Shown: piece by piece, positions 34,784 through 46,075 of the stretch
How positions within the stretch are numbered: position 1 is the stretch's first letter
Layout of the letters: every line of letters begins with the position of its first letter
Assembly (NCBI GenBank): GCA_019055375.1
Contig: JAHQIW010006028.1
Location: 20,429-84,428, forward strand
Length of the DNA: 64,000 bases
Source: Parelaphostrongylus tenuis
Lineage: Eukaryota > Nematoda > Chromadorea > Rhabditida > Metastrongylidae
Direction: 5' to 3'
Program-made: the position numbers and the translations under genes
Notes under the pieces: model-generated
What the model saw: only the letters and a program-made list of their open reading frames with translations
The model's database searches: none
What the model was told of the DNA's origin: nothing

Positions 34784-36777
34784 CTAGCAGAGATAGCACA
34801 ATTTACCATAATACTGCATTTTTTGTGCAGTAATGTAGAATCTGTTGCCAGAGAATCCGTTTCGAACCCACTTAGAGCAGCTGTTTATGGCGGTTCTTAC
34901 GGAAAATCAACGAGTCTCAGTTCCACCACTTTAGCAATGCCTCTCAAGAGGAACTGAAAACGGTTACCTTGGGTAAGATCCGCATGACGAACCTCAAAAT
35001 TGTAAAATCTACCTGAACATTATTTTTATTTAAGCGGCAAATATCTTATAATTTCAAATCAATTGCCGCAAATAGTATCAAAAGTGGAATCGCCGTAAAG
35101 GGTGAAATTCAAGCTGCTCCATTGGTTAATGGAAATGAACAAGAAGCATTTTGTCTTCTATTGACATTATGTATTATTCAATGTATCTAATGTATTCAGA
35201 GGAAGTTGTACGAGGCTATTCTATAGATTTCTCATACCTGCACGGGCTGCCAATTTATTTAGGCTCAGTGTAAACAACTCAATGTCATACTAACTTAGAG
35301 CACTCTTTGAAACGATTTTGACAGATCTCACATGTTTTCTTGCACTGAGCTTACAAAATATAAAATCTATCATCATTATGAGGTTAGAAAATGTAAAGTG
35401 GATACCTTTAAAAACGCCTCTAAATCGATATTAGTGCAGATAGAGCAATCTCTGCCACAATCAGGAATTGTGTCAGCACATCCACCAAAAACATAAGTAA
35501 AGGTTGGGAATGTCTACAGTCAAATGGTAGCTCCTATAATGATTACGGCTCACCAGCTTACTCGCATAATCCGCACTTTTTCGGGCAATCGTTGACTAAA
35601 TTATATCTCCACATGGTATTGCTACACATATACAGCGTTACCAAAAAACATCTGACGCGGGAATCTGGAGTTGCCATCAAAAACTTTAACCGCGCTTATA
35701 ATAAATTTCACGGTCAGTCGTGTCTTTGGAGACTTATCTTTCTCGTTTTTTAGCACTTTATTTGAATCATCATCACAGTGTTTTTTTTTTTTGAATGGGA
35801 GGATCCTAGTACTTTTGGCATTCAACTCGTTTTTCGTCTTCTTGAACGGCATGGGTGCTGATTTAGCTAATCTCCTTGCAATCTCGAGGATAGACTTGCT
35901 GTGATGTTCCATAGGACGCTGTTGTTGACTGCCGGAGAGGTGGTGCGGGGGGAGGGGGGAGGAGCGATGAAGATCGACTCCACAATCGCCCTGACCAACA
36001 TCACAGCCACTCGGCCACGACACCCCTATCTTACCCTATCCCTGTCTCATCCCGAAAAATAGAAGACAGTGCTCTTGTTTTTGAGCAGTAACTGAATGAT
36101 GTTTTAACCATTTCATTTCATAAAGCGTTACAGAGGTAAAGAAACACATTTTGTGTTATACAATGATTTCCATTGGCTAACCAATGTATTAAGTCACTGC
36201 TACTATACCTTCAAAAAAGACTGATAACAAATTGCCAATTCCGGAGGGATTGATGGCCTGGTATGCCCAAAGCACAACATCGAATCAAAGACCGCTTGTG
36301 TGTTACAGATCACCTCTAACCGACGCGCCGCACTCATTCTACACCATCGGTGCACCACTACGGATGAGATTTTTGGCTTACTCAAAATAAGTGACCTTAA
36401 ACGAAATTTGGATAAAGGTTAAAAAAAGATTGTGGCTCAAAGTCAACTCAAAAATTATGCTTTTCTTACAGAAATTTCACCTGCTTTTCCGGACTTTTTC
36501 TCTCAAACCTTGGGTTCGCGTTTTTTCCGGTCTCGTTTAAGATGTTAACAGATTTATAGAATTATTATAATTACACTTTAGGGCAATTTTGATGCTGAAA
36601 AGGTGGCGTGTTTATATCTAGTGACTTGTCATTTGTTATTTCACTTAACCGATGTCAACTCACATTGTTTGTTCTCGCAATTATACGCAGGTGTATGCAA
36701 CAGTATCCACACGTTTTAGGACAAGTATCAACTGCCACTCTCACCAATTTTGGACACAATTTACTTGTAGCCGCGTT
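34784..36777 (-). pseudogene. secreted four-domain ShKT protein gene, copy B (exons 3-8)
   Basis: Minus-strand exons aligned with copies A and C: 36777-36664, 35664-35554, 35485-35406, 35350-35295, 34992-34968 and 34880-34784, with the same order and intron phases. Several changes break it. One base is missing in exon 3 at about 36688-36697, close to the break in copy A. A stop (TAA) lies near the end of exon 4. The exon-6 acceptor is TAA instead of TAG, and exon 6 is one base longer than in copy A. In ShKT domain 4 the third cysteine is Ser and the fourth is Tyr (exon 8 is otherwise open to its TAG). In ShK-type folds pairing is C1-C6, C2-C4 and C3-C5, so two of three bridges would be lost. 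Exons 1-2 are not adjacent; an exon-1 relic and the upstream block lie at 45.6-45.9 kb, beyond an inserted LINE. Confidence 0.85.
35779..36030 (-). repeat. tRNA-Ser/Leu-like SINE, copy 3, poly(A)-ended
   Basis: Minus strand: head GTCGTGGCCGAGTGGCTGTG (A-box type), C-rich body, tail AAAGTACTAGGATCCTCC then TTC and twelve A's. It is inserted in the intron between exons 3 and 4 of ShKT copy B. Confidence 0.7.
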
Positions 36778-37129
36778 CTAAAATTTCTTATCTGAAATTT
36801 TTAGTTTACTTCTTCCTGATCGCTGAAGAGGTTTCTTGTTCTAGAAGCGGCCTTCACTACATACAGAAGCTCATCTTCCGCCTCATCATAAATGCGGAAA
36901 GCTAATTTATTTCCCTTTTCAATGAAAGATCAAATAGAATAACCAAAATGCAAGTAAAGGTACCAGAAAAGCAAATGCATTTTTTGATATTTTTTACTGT
37001 AATATGTCTGATAATAAATTTTTGAGTCATGCATGTGGTCTGTTATGGGCACGGTTCTTTCTGATTAGGAAGGAACACATGAAATACCGATCTCATTGGC
37101 TGTTTGATGAACTAAGGCTACAGCACCAC

Positions 37130-37890
37130 GCTGCCGGTTTTCCAAAGCACCCCTTTATAGCACTGTAGCATTTAGATCAAAAATTATGTTTCACACTCGC
37201 CTTTCGCCTCAATATTTATCACACATTTAGTCCACCGGAAGCCGAATCTTAGTCGGTTTTTTATCTGGAGTTTCTTTCAAAGCGGAAGGAAAATTCCCAA
37301 TTGAGTAATAAAATATTGGCCATCTCGTCTGGCCCCGTTCCTGTAACGACCGTCGGCCCCTTGTCAAATAGCATGCAAACAATGTTACCAAAAATGTAAA
37401 ACTCAGTCTTATACTCACTGCTAAACCGTATTTACAAAAAATGAGCACACCAGTAGAATCAGATAACATTATGCTTTCAAATCATTAATAATAGTCTAAA
37501 AAAAGAGCTTTGTTTGGCAAGGTTTAAAGCACAAATCAAAGGACCGGAGGATATCAAAAGGTTAAAAGAGCGTTTTGAGAAGCAAACACATATTTGAGTT
37601 CCTTGAAGCTTGTGCTATAGTTTTGGTATTGGCACTCTCAGAAAACTAGTTTTGTCCAGTGAGATATAACCAAGATAAGAGAAAGAAACATGTGATTTTA
37701 TAGAACATAATTTTATTTTCAATGTCACAGAGCTATAAAGGGGTGTTTTGAGAAAAAGGCGACGTGGGTTTGTAACCACATGTCTCAGCTTTCGAATGAT
37801 CACTAACACTCCTATAAAAACTTCTTCTCCACAGGATGGGATCAATTTTTCATTTGTTTCCTACTAATCAGAAGGAACCATGGCCGCTTA
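37130..37890. repeat. diverged dispersed repeat, copy 2
   Basis: Shares GGAGTTTCTTTCAAAGCGGA with 54.17 kb and the CACTAACACTCCTATAAAAA phrase with about 1080, 44.8 and 53.9 kb. No coding content. It adjoins the 3' end of the RTE LINE. Confidence 0.5.
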
Positions 37891-38032
37891 CACAGCGCAA
37901 TACACGTATTCAGCCTTGACAGCCTCGTCAATTGCACAATGTCTCTCGTCTTAGGCAATCCTCTTGGGGTAGCCCAAATCCCTTATAAAGAGGAGACGCA
38001 GACGTTCTATTTACACGTGCCATTCACCTGTA

Positions 38033-38590
38033 TCACCTGTCGTCCCGTTGATCGTCGAGTGACTCGAGCGGGTACCAGCAACTCTTCCATTTTTCCCTAT
38101 CGCGTGCAAGAGTAGCCCAGTGGGTCCTCCTGGCTCTAGGAATTCGCTGAGCATCATATCTTTCTTCTATCGCTTTCGTGAAGAAATCGGACCAACGGAT
38201 CAGTGGTCTTCCTTTAGAGCGCTTGATGTCCCGAGGAATCCAGTCGGTAACGGCTCTCGTCCATCGGTTGTCGTTGAAGCGCATCACGTGTCCGGCCCAC
38301 CTTATTTTCGATATCCTGGCGTGCACAACGGCGTCTCTGATTTTCGATCGTTGATGTAGGTCGGAACTTCGGATCCTTTCTCTCATTTGCGAGATACGGG
38401 ATACTCCTAGCATCGACCTTTCGACTGCGCGTTCGATAACGCCAAGTGATCTTTCATCCTGCTTACGTAGCGACCAGGTTTCTGCTGCATACGTTAGGGC
38501 AGGGATAATTGTCGAGTCGAAAAGGTGGGCACGGAGTCGGATGTTCTTTGTCCTCTTCACTACATCTTCGATGCTCTTAAACGTTCCCAA
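38033..38590 (-). pseudogene. RTE C-terminal region
   Basis: A 185-codon open frame with PALTYAAETWSL, ISKIRWAGHVMR and KGRPLIRWSDFF, the typical C-terminal tail of RTE-type ORF2 proteins. It ends at a stop at 38033, followed by a short 3' region. Decayed relatives occur at 12.2-12.5 and 59.2-60.0 kb. Confidence 0.85.
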
Positions 38591-38639
38591 GCCGCTCGTT
38601 TCCTCCTGCTCAACTCTGGAGCTAGGTCGTTCATCATGT

Positions 38640-40041
38640 TGATTTCACGACCTAGATAGACGTAACTGGAGCATTCGGAGATTGTCGTTCCGTTGAGCGT
38701 GAATGGGCATTAGAAACCCATCCGTTCCTCATGAACATTGTTTTCGTTAGATTCAGTTGAAGACCAATCTTTCCACAGGCGTTATCGAAATCGGTCAACA
38801 TTCGTTCCGCTTGGCTGATGTTTGGTGTTATGAGAACGATATCGTCAGCAAAGCGAAGATGGTTTAATTGTCGACCGTCAATTTTCACTCCCATTTCGTC
38901 CCATTCTAATGTTCGCATGACGTTTTGTAGGGTGGCAGTGAATAGTTTTGGCGAATTGTATCGCCTTGTCGAACCCCTCTTCTTACGTCAATGGTGATAT
39001 TGTTGTAAATGGAGATATTCTGGTCGTGAAATCTTTATAAAGCTCACGAAGGATCATTATGTACCGAGTAGGGACGCCCTGGTTATCCAGAGCCTCTATA
39101 ACCGCTTCTGTTTCCACTGAATCAAAGGCTTTCTTCAGATCGATGAAAGTGAGACAGAGTGGTTGTTTGTACTCTCGTGAAACTTCAATGAGTCTTGTGA
39201 TCGTGTGGATGTGGTCTATGGTACTAAATCCTTTTCGGAACCCTGCTTGTTCGCATGGCTGTCCTTCGTCCAGTGTTCTGTCAATCCTGTTCAGGATGAC
39301 TCGAGTAAAGAGTTTATAGACAACGGACAGCAAGCAGATTGGGCGATAATTGCCTATGTTGTGAAGGTCTCCCTTTTTGAACAACAATACGGTCTTGCTG
39401 GTTTTCCATTGAATAGGGACCTTGCATTCTGACAGGTAGCGAGTGAAGAGCCGAGCCAGGGTGTTGATGAGAACTGGCGGCAGGTTCTTCGATGTTCTGG
39501 TCTAATCCTGTCTGGATCGGGTGTTGTTCTGTTCTTCACCGACGATATAGCATGTCGGATTTCGGAAGGAGGACCGGTGGACGACATATTCGTCCTCTTT
39601 CAATTTATATGACGGTAAGAGAACATGGCTAGCGAAGAGATCCGAGTAGTATTGGTGGATGATTTTCTCCATAGCCCTTCTGGAAGCTGTAAGTGTCCCG
39701 TCAGGGTATCGGAGTGCAATCATCTTGGTCTTATAGTTGGCGAAGCCTCGCTGGGCTTTGCGAATGCTCTTCCCAGCTTCTGCAGCTTCTGCCATAACTG
39801 CTGCTCTTCTCTCTTTGAGGTCTTCTTTTATCGCTTCTCTGCATCGTTTCGCAAGTTCGGACGTAAGGTTTCGGTTGCCTGCAGCTCGTGCGACTCCACG
39901 TTGACGTATCAGCTCGAGTGTCTGCGGAGACAAGCGTCTCTTCGTGACCTTAGGACTCTCGGCTTTTATAGCGCTAACGTGAAGATATTCAACGAGTCGA
40001 TCGTATTCTTGTCGATGTTGTCGACAACGGTATCTTCCCAA
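38640..40041 (-). pseudogene. RTE reverse transcriptase domain
   Basis: Consecutive frames encode the linker (RRLSPQTLELIRQRG...), the fingers (GNYRPICLLSVVYKL), the palm motif FIDLKKAFDSV with the first catalytic Asp, and RFADDIVLI with the catalytic Asp pair. The frame changes around 39.5 kb and between 38.98 and 38.92 kb, so no full enzyme can be made. Confidence 0.88.
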
Positions 40042-40156
40042 GAGCCGACTAATGATTTGAATACATCCCAGTTTATGGTAGTTCTGGGACTTCGTTGTTT
40101 GAATTTAGCGGCTTTCTCTCCTCTCCTCGAAAATCGGAACGTTGCGCGAAGGAGGC

Positions 40157-41057
40157 GATGGTCTGATCCCGTGTAGAACTTAGGAACAACAGCGACATCG
40201 GTCAGGCAAAACTTCGATTTACTATGATGTGATCTATTTCGTTATGGTACTCTCCATTGGGAGACTCCCACGTCCATCGCTGAGAAAGAGGCTTTTGGAA
40301 TTGCGAGTTACCATGGATGGTTTGGGTCGTCATGATAAACTCAGATAGCCTCTCACCCTGTTCAATCCATTCTAGTCCGTGGGTCCCTATGTGACGTTCT
40401 TCAGACGTTCTTCTAGGTCCAATTTTTGCGTTAAAATCTCCGACAATGACCTTGAAGAATGTATGATCTTCTCTGAAGAATTTTTCGAGGTCCATATAGA
40501 ACGCTTCGACTTCGTCATAGCTTGATGTTGGTGCGTAAGCAACGAAGATGGTCAAAGCCGGCATAGAACCACATCGTTTCAACCGTAATCGTCCGATACG
40601 GGTTGTTAGTTGTTCGAACGAATCAATGTTCACGGTCAAATTCGATTTGACGAGGACGCCAACGCCACCGACACCTCTGCGATCGCATGTACCAAGGAAC
40701 AGTTCTTCTCCGGTGTCATAAACAGCGTGAAAAGGATGGCGCCTTCTCGTCTCAGCCAGGCCAATGACGTCGTACCTTATTCTTCTTGCTTGAATCAATA
40801 GATCTTCTACAGCGGATTCGTGAGCAAGCGGTTCTTGCGTTGTAGGTACAGATCGTCATTTTAGTCCGTTTCGATCTTAGCAGCCTAGTTTGGCCCTGAG
40901 ATTTTAGCAGCCTCTCCGTACTCGTTCTACCTGGCGCTGCCGTACCAGGGGCTCTTCTGGGGTCAGGGGAATGAGGCCCATATTTGTTACTGCTTTTGGC
41001 ATTTTGATGCCTAACGTGTAGCTTGCCAGGCTCTAAACGTGGTGGATGGGTACTCAC
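40157..41057 (-). pseudogene. RTE endonuclease domain
   Basis: An open stretch at 40798-40202 encodes the endonuclease/exonuclease/phosphatase fold: YDVIGLAETRR near the start, VIVGDFNAKIG in the middle, and EIDHIIVN with SDHRLL just past its end. These are the metal- and phosphate-binding signatures of LINE endonucleases. The N-terminal part (MTICTYNART) is in another frame upstream, a one-base shift. Confidence 0.85.
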
Positions 41058-41869
41058 GAGTAGCTTGCCAGTCTCTCTCGGAAGAGCGGGAGGAGCTTAT
41101 TTCTTGGAGGCGACTCCTAAGCGCCTCCCATGTACTTCCCAGCCGCTTGATTGCAGGCTTTTCGGCCGACTTGGCTCGTAGAAATAGTGTTTCGTCAGGT
41201 CGGCGCTGCAGAAGCAGGGAGCTCATCCCTTGAATCCACCTGCGTCTCTGGGAAGCACACGGTCGCTTTTGGTTCGCCTTTATTCCCCTATCCACCACCT
41301 GGTGACGCGGCACGTGCCCTCGGAACTAATCGGGCGGGATCCCTCAAAGAGGGAGGTCCGTGGCACGTGCCACTAAATGAAAGAAATCACTACATGGGCA
41401 GTGTTGACGCTCGATTGCTCTTGGATAGTATATATGAAGTATGACACTGTTCGTTTCCACTGTTTTCTTAGCACCGACGCTTAAATTTCAATATTCCTGA
41501 TAATTATGTTGCAATAATGTGATATGTGTACTTATAAAGAGAGCTTGATTACCCATATTATTCGTGACAGTGCATTGACAAGTCGATTGTCGTCATTGAT
41601 TTCACATTAATAAATTCCGTACTTCGGCTCCTTCTGTACTTTTCACTGTGTGCTAGGATATCCTACGTCGATATGTATAATATATTTACAATTTCGTTAT
41701 GGGAACATTGAATGGAAGCTACAAATGTTTTTTCTGGAAATTCTATAGGATTTCTTCTTGCTTGGATGACACAGGATGTGTGAATCCTACGTCAAGCGAG
41801 TGATGATTAATGTAATATCAGATTCTGCCACCTTTTCTGCTGTTCCATGTTTCAAGAAACAAATCTCCA

Positions 41870-42110
41870 TTTGTGAGGTCTAATAAGTGCTAGGCAAGTG
41901 CCCGTCTCGTCCTCCAAGACTCATAAGTAGCACAATCTCCTTTGATCCAGCCGATCATCTGAGGCTATACTCCTTTATAGAGGAATCGCGCTGAATAATA
42001 GGTCACCGCAAATCAGGTGACAGAATCCACTGACATTGTATTGACCAGCAGTGGAGCTTGTAGCTGGTAAAATGAATCATAGCACTTCACTAGACCGCTT
42101 TATAGACTCG
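41870..42110 (-). mobile_element. short element with decayed hammerhead end (copy 2)
   Basis: Inverse-oriented relative of 42.12-42.43 kb. Shared parts include the CACCGCAAATCAGGTGAC region and CTCCTTTATAG. It lies head to tail with, and inverted to, the next copy. Confidence 0.55.
41885..41935 (-). ncRNA. decayed hammerhead ribozyme
   Basis: Minus strand: GTGCTA and TAGCAC pair as a 6-bp stem I. The core reads CTTATGA instead of CTGATGA, stem II is weakened, and GAGA replaces GAAA. The ancestry is clear, but it should be inactive. Confidence 0.5.
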
Positions 42111-42114
42111 CAAA

Positions 42115-42428
42115 AACAACAATAGCCGATAATGACATAACATGTTTTGAGCTGTTTGTGAGGTCTGATAAGTGCTAGACAGACGCCTGTTGTTTTCGAG
42201 CAAGGTCCTTGAAGAGCGGTCGAATAAAGAGGTACAACTAATTTCAAAACTCACAAGCTCGACTACTGATCACTACATAGTCAGGAGATTATGTCACCTG
42301 ACTTGCGGTGATTTGTTATTCAGCGTGGATTCCTTTATAGCTGAATGTAGCCCCAAGGTATTCGGTGAATCAAGGCAACGTGCTACTGATGAGTCCCGAA
42401 GAACGAAACTGGCGTTTGCCTAGAACTA
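42115..42428 (+). mobile_element. short element with hammerhead-like ends (copy 3)
   Basis: Begins with the 3' half of a hammerhead in inverse orientation (about 42170-42200: CGAAAACAACAGGCG... on the minus strand, then TAGCAC) and ends with a plus-strand hammerhead-like motif. The body matches 11.64-11.88 kb. No protein is encoded. Confidence 0.5.
42373..42428 (+). ncRNA. decayed hammerhead ribozyme
   Basis: GTGCTACTGATGAGTC core at 42380-42395, a broken stem II, and GAAAC. Flanking AGGCAA and TTGCCT are complementary. The structure is imperfect, probably inactive. Confidence 0.45.
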
Positions 42429-42439
42429 GAATTTCTCCA

Positions 42440-42625
42440 GCGAAATATAAACGATTTAAGAGAAAAAACACGTGGTTTATGAGACTTGGTTTTATTTTGA
42501 TTGTTACATCGCTATAAAGGGTTTTTGAAAACCCGGAGCCGTGTGGCTGTATCCTTAAGTCTCATCTTTCGAATAGCTACTAACATGACTATGAAAATTT
42601 CTTCTTTCCCTCCTAATCTGAAAGA
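42440..42625. repeat. diverged dispersed repeat, copy 3
   Basis: GTTTTATTTTGATTGTTACA, then ATCGCTATAAAGGGTTTTTG and the ACTATGAAAATTTCTTC phrase correspond to the units at about 1.0, 37.7 and 44.7 kb. Confidence 0.5.
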
Positions 42626-43035
42626 GCCCGAAAACGCATTCTTCCATCTAAGAAGCGAAGAAGAGGAGAATGATCGCATTGACAGGGATTAAATACGTGC
42701 GGATGTTCACATACTAAACAAACTACATGGTTTTTACAATCACTGGATTTCGTTATATATGCACGTGTGAGGATGCATGTAACTATCTATCAAAGCAGAT
42801 TTGCGAAAGGCTTGAAGCTAATGGATGCTCGTGCATTAATGTGAAAGCGGTGCAGCAACTTGTACACGAAGTTTATGTGAATCGACTGAGTTATTCCATA
42901 ATCTCTTTCACATTCCGACAAATCTTTTAGTTCAATTGTTATTTATTTCAGAAACCAATCAATCAAATCACCAACCATGATCAATGATATGTAGCCATAT
43001 TCTGGGCAAATGTTGAATGCCTCTTTTCTAGAAAA

Positions 43036-43310
43036 ATGAGGTGGCGATCAAAGATGTCTGTGAAGTCTTTTTTTGAACTAGTTATAGCCTTTGAATTGTT
43101 CCCACAAATACTGCTTCAAAGCGCTAAAGATATTCTTATGAGCAATATTAGAGATATACGGTGGATGTGGCACTGTAATTCAGCCAAAATGTGGCAAGTC
43201 CACTTGTTGTGCGAGGTGGAGCGTTATCTAGAAGAAGGGATACACTGAATCGCTTCGAACGCTCCTTCGCATTAATGCAGCCAACTTCCGGAGTTATTCC
43301 TCGTGGACGT
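43036..43310 (-). pseudogene. mariner-like transposase relic
   Basis: Minus-strand reading gives LLDNAPPRTTSGLATFWLNY and, further on, HKNIFSALKQYLWEQF. These correspond to the catalytic D-N-A-x-P-H block and the SLQxFL region of mariner transposases. The HPPYSPDLAP block is eroded. No terminal repeats were recognised. Alternative readings were not convincing. Confidence 0.5.
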
Positions 43311-44269
43311 CGCCACTGACTGCTTACTTATTGTCAAGCAGTTTACGAAATAGTATGCTCCGCTAATCTTAGAAGCGAGAAAATCGGTACTTTTCTCCTA
43401 ACAGCACTCATATTCAAAAACGTATTTTTTTGCTCTTTCTCAACATTTTACTAGTCATCGATAGCATCGATGTCGAGAATTTGGATGGTCTGTTCTATTT
43501 TTTTGAATGGCTTTTATATTATGTCGTAGCACTAAATTTGTAAATTTTATTTCACACTCAAACGTTTTCCGTCGAGCAAAGCTTTTCCTCTAAAAATCTT
43601 AACAACCATTTTATAATACAACTTTCGAGAAATTTAGTAGTACTTTTGGTTTATCGAAAAAAGCTTTTTATTGCGTTGCAGCACTGAAATTAATATTGCA
43701 TTTCACTTATGCGATATGTTCCTAATATCGGCATGTGAATGACTTTTGCGACATTGGCATCAGGCCAACTCCTTTCGGATACCAGTCAATAGCTTGATTC
43801 TCGAAAATTTCAATGGTATGCTTAATTTTGAAAAATCTCTTCACGCTCTAGCATCAAAGAACAAAATGTGCTGCAACATTAGGTACTTTTCGCTAAACGC
43901 AGCTATTCTCTCAGACTCTTAATAACCACTCGATAGGAAAATCTCAACAATTTCAATGACCTGCGCGTTGTTGCATCTAAATGAACATTGGGTTTCACAC
44001 TTGGTGAGCATCGCACGCCATATGTGAATTACGCAACGTGATCGACACAGCACTGAGTGCGAAATTCACATTTTTTGGCTGTAGCAGTGCACTGAAAAGT
44101 CAAGTAAGCACATCGTTGAAATTATTGAGATCTAAGCTATCGAAAGATTATGAAAGCTTGGATGAAAAGCTGTGTTCATCACAAAATGCTTGTATGTGGG
44201 ATAAAATTTTATTTTGACGCACCAATATCTGGCCTTCTCAATGACTCGCTGTGAACTATCGATGTATCA

Positions 44270-44442
44270 TGTCGGTGCTGCTATTTTCCCAGACAAGTCT
44301 AGTACCATTTTGTGAACCCAAAGGAATGGATGGCTTGGTGAGCCATAAGCACGAAATCGAACCATCGAAACCATCCATGTTGTGTACGACCCAGAGTACA
44401 TCCTAACCACCATGTCACATGCGCCTCTCTCATCAAGAAATG
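44270..44442 (-). repeat. tRNA-like SINE, family 2, second copy
   Basis: Minus strand carries GAGGCGCATGTGACATGGTG at the head and a GGCTCACCAAGCCATCCATT.. TTTGGGTTC.. ATGGTACTAGACTTGTCTGG body, matching 1.76-1.97 kb in order. Confidence 0.5.
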
Positions 44443-44639
44443 AATAAATGACAGTTATTCTCACTCAAAATGCGTTATATAATGTAATACTCCAATTATC
44501 CATAAAAGTAGTATCCAATTGAATGAAGATTTTCTTCCTTTTCTTGAAACTTTTTGAAGCTATTCCATAAAAATATTTTTTGAAACTTCAGATAACGCGT
44601 CTAGCTCTAATACTAAAATTTTCCCTACACGTTCATGTG

Positions 44640-44875
44640 TATTTCAGTGCTTTCACGAACCAATAGTTGAATTACATGGCCGATGTAAAGCATAATTTTG
44701 TCTTGAATTATACAGCGTTATAAAAGGGTCTTTCTCGAAAACCGGCTGCGTGCGGTTGTTGCGAGAGATCGAAGTTTTCGAATAATTACCAACACTCCTA
44801 TGACAATTCATTTCACAGCGAATAACGTCAAATGTCAATTTGTTCCTTTATGATCGAAAAGACCTCTTTTCGCAG
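44640..44875. repeat. diverged dispersed repeat, copy 4
   Basis: Contains AGCGTTATAAAAGGGTCTTT, then CGAAAACCGGCTGCGTGCGG and CAACACTCCTATGACAA, the fullest version of the phrases shared by this repeat. Confidence 0.5.
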
Positions 44876-45645
44876 CGATGAACTATTCCCATAATCAGAA
44901 TCCAAAAAAAGTAAAAAAATACTATCAAACTTTGCTGTAAAGCTGACACACATTTTGAAGCATAACGTTATCTTCTTATTAGTAAAACGATCCTAAAAGT
45001 CGCACCAGAAATCAAGCTCAGTACGGAAGTCTGTATCTCTCAAGCTATCGAATGACTACAAGTAACATGGAATAGTTAAAATGAAACATGATGCCACATG
45101 CCAGCTGGAAACATACTTCCTTCATTTTATAGCATGTAGCTTTCTCTGCTCCAAACATATGAAACATAGACGTCTTGTGGGAGCACATAGATGTTTGTTT
45201 ACTGAGATTATCTTTGTTGGAGCTTTTTCAAAAAATTCCATCACTGACGATAATGCTCACTTCAGAATCTAGGCGTTGTCTTCTCGTACTGGATCGTCCC
45301 AAAGGCCTTTAGATCCTTAGGCGGGCAGCATCTGCATGTGTGTGCTTACGTGTCTGGTCATCTGCACCTGCTTTCCCACGAAACGCGACACATGACATTA
45401 CATTATAGCAAATTGGTAGGATTTGACGTCCGCGCGACACGGTACAAAACGTACCGTTTGGCCGCCCTCAAAGGTTCAGAAGTGCATATTACTTTGCAAA
45501 ATGGCAAAATTATAGTCCTTGCCTACGTTCTTGCCATGTTTTTCTTGTGCTCATATTACATTGCTATAAAACGAGTTTTCGCCTCGAGAATAGAATTCTT
45601 ATCCCTGCAATTATGGACCATCGATTTGTAGAAGTATTCGTCCAC

Positions 45646-45695
45646 TGATATCCATTATTATTTTAGCCACAGGCCATAGCCTATTGGAATTTTTT
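45646..45695 (-). pseudogene. ShKT copy B, first-exon relic
   Basis: Minus strand has GTGGCTAAAATAATAATGGA, matching the end of the signal-peptide exon of the other copies (for example ..GGCTAAAGTATTGATGGA in E). The start codon is lost. It points toward copy B exons at 36.8 kb, with the LINE between. Confidence 0.5.
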
Positions 45696-45786
45696 TGAAG
45701 TTATCTAATGAAAAGTGAATCATTAATTGATTGTGCACCTGGCTGGACAACGCGACATCTATACCACAATCTATTCATACAGATGT

Positions 45787-45882
45787 TAGCAGCTGGTAAA
45801 AAACACCAGCTGAGCACTCTTTTGAGCCAGTGACATCTGACGTGATGCCCAAATCATACTTTGCTCCGAACTATGAATAAAA
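45787..45882 (-). promoter_or_regulatory. conserved upstream block of ShKT copy B
   Basis: Minus strand: GGAGCAAAGTATGATTTGGG, then CATCACGTCAGATGTCACTGG and GAGTGCTCAGCTGGTG. Same block as the other five copies, here left without an intact first exon. Confidence 0.5.
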
Positions 45883-45984
45883 CAGCCACACAGGCTTCGG
45901 AATTTTATCGTATTTCGCGATTGCAACGATTGCTTAGTCATACGTCTTACGGCAACATCATAGTTATCAGTGATTATGATTTAT

Positions 45985-46075
45985 TATAAAGGCATGCACA
46001 TAACTCAGTGGTTAAAAAGGCCCTACAGTACGCTACTGAGTCAACAGCCGGTCCGATTCCACATCCTTTGCTCAT
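45985..46075 (+). repeat. tRNA-like fragment
   Basis: CATAACTCAGTGGTTAAAAAG (A-box type) and GGTCCGATTCC (B-box type) are spaced as in a tRNA, but acceptor and anticodon stems do not form well. Probably a tRNA pseudogene or SINE head. Confidence 0.4.

Larger units (their letters stand above)
37890..41420 (-). mobile_element. RTE-type non-LTR retrotransposon (LINE), frameshifted
   Basis: Minus-strand element carrying, 5' to 3', an apurinic-type endonuclease domain, a reverse transcriptase and a C-terminal region. This is the order in RTE-type LINEs, which nick the target DNA and copy their RNA in place. The frame shifts several times (near 40.8, 39.5, 39.0 and 38.6 kb), so it is not autonomous now. 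The left part at 41.31-41.38 kb has two GGCACGTGCC palindromes in the probable 5' UTR. Ends are approximate: similarity to other repeats resumes at about 37.89 kb, and no target duplication was recognised. It separates copy B of the ShKT gene from its promoter relic. Confidence 0.88.
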
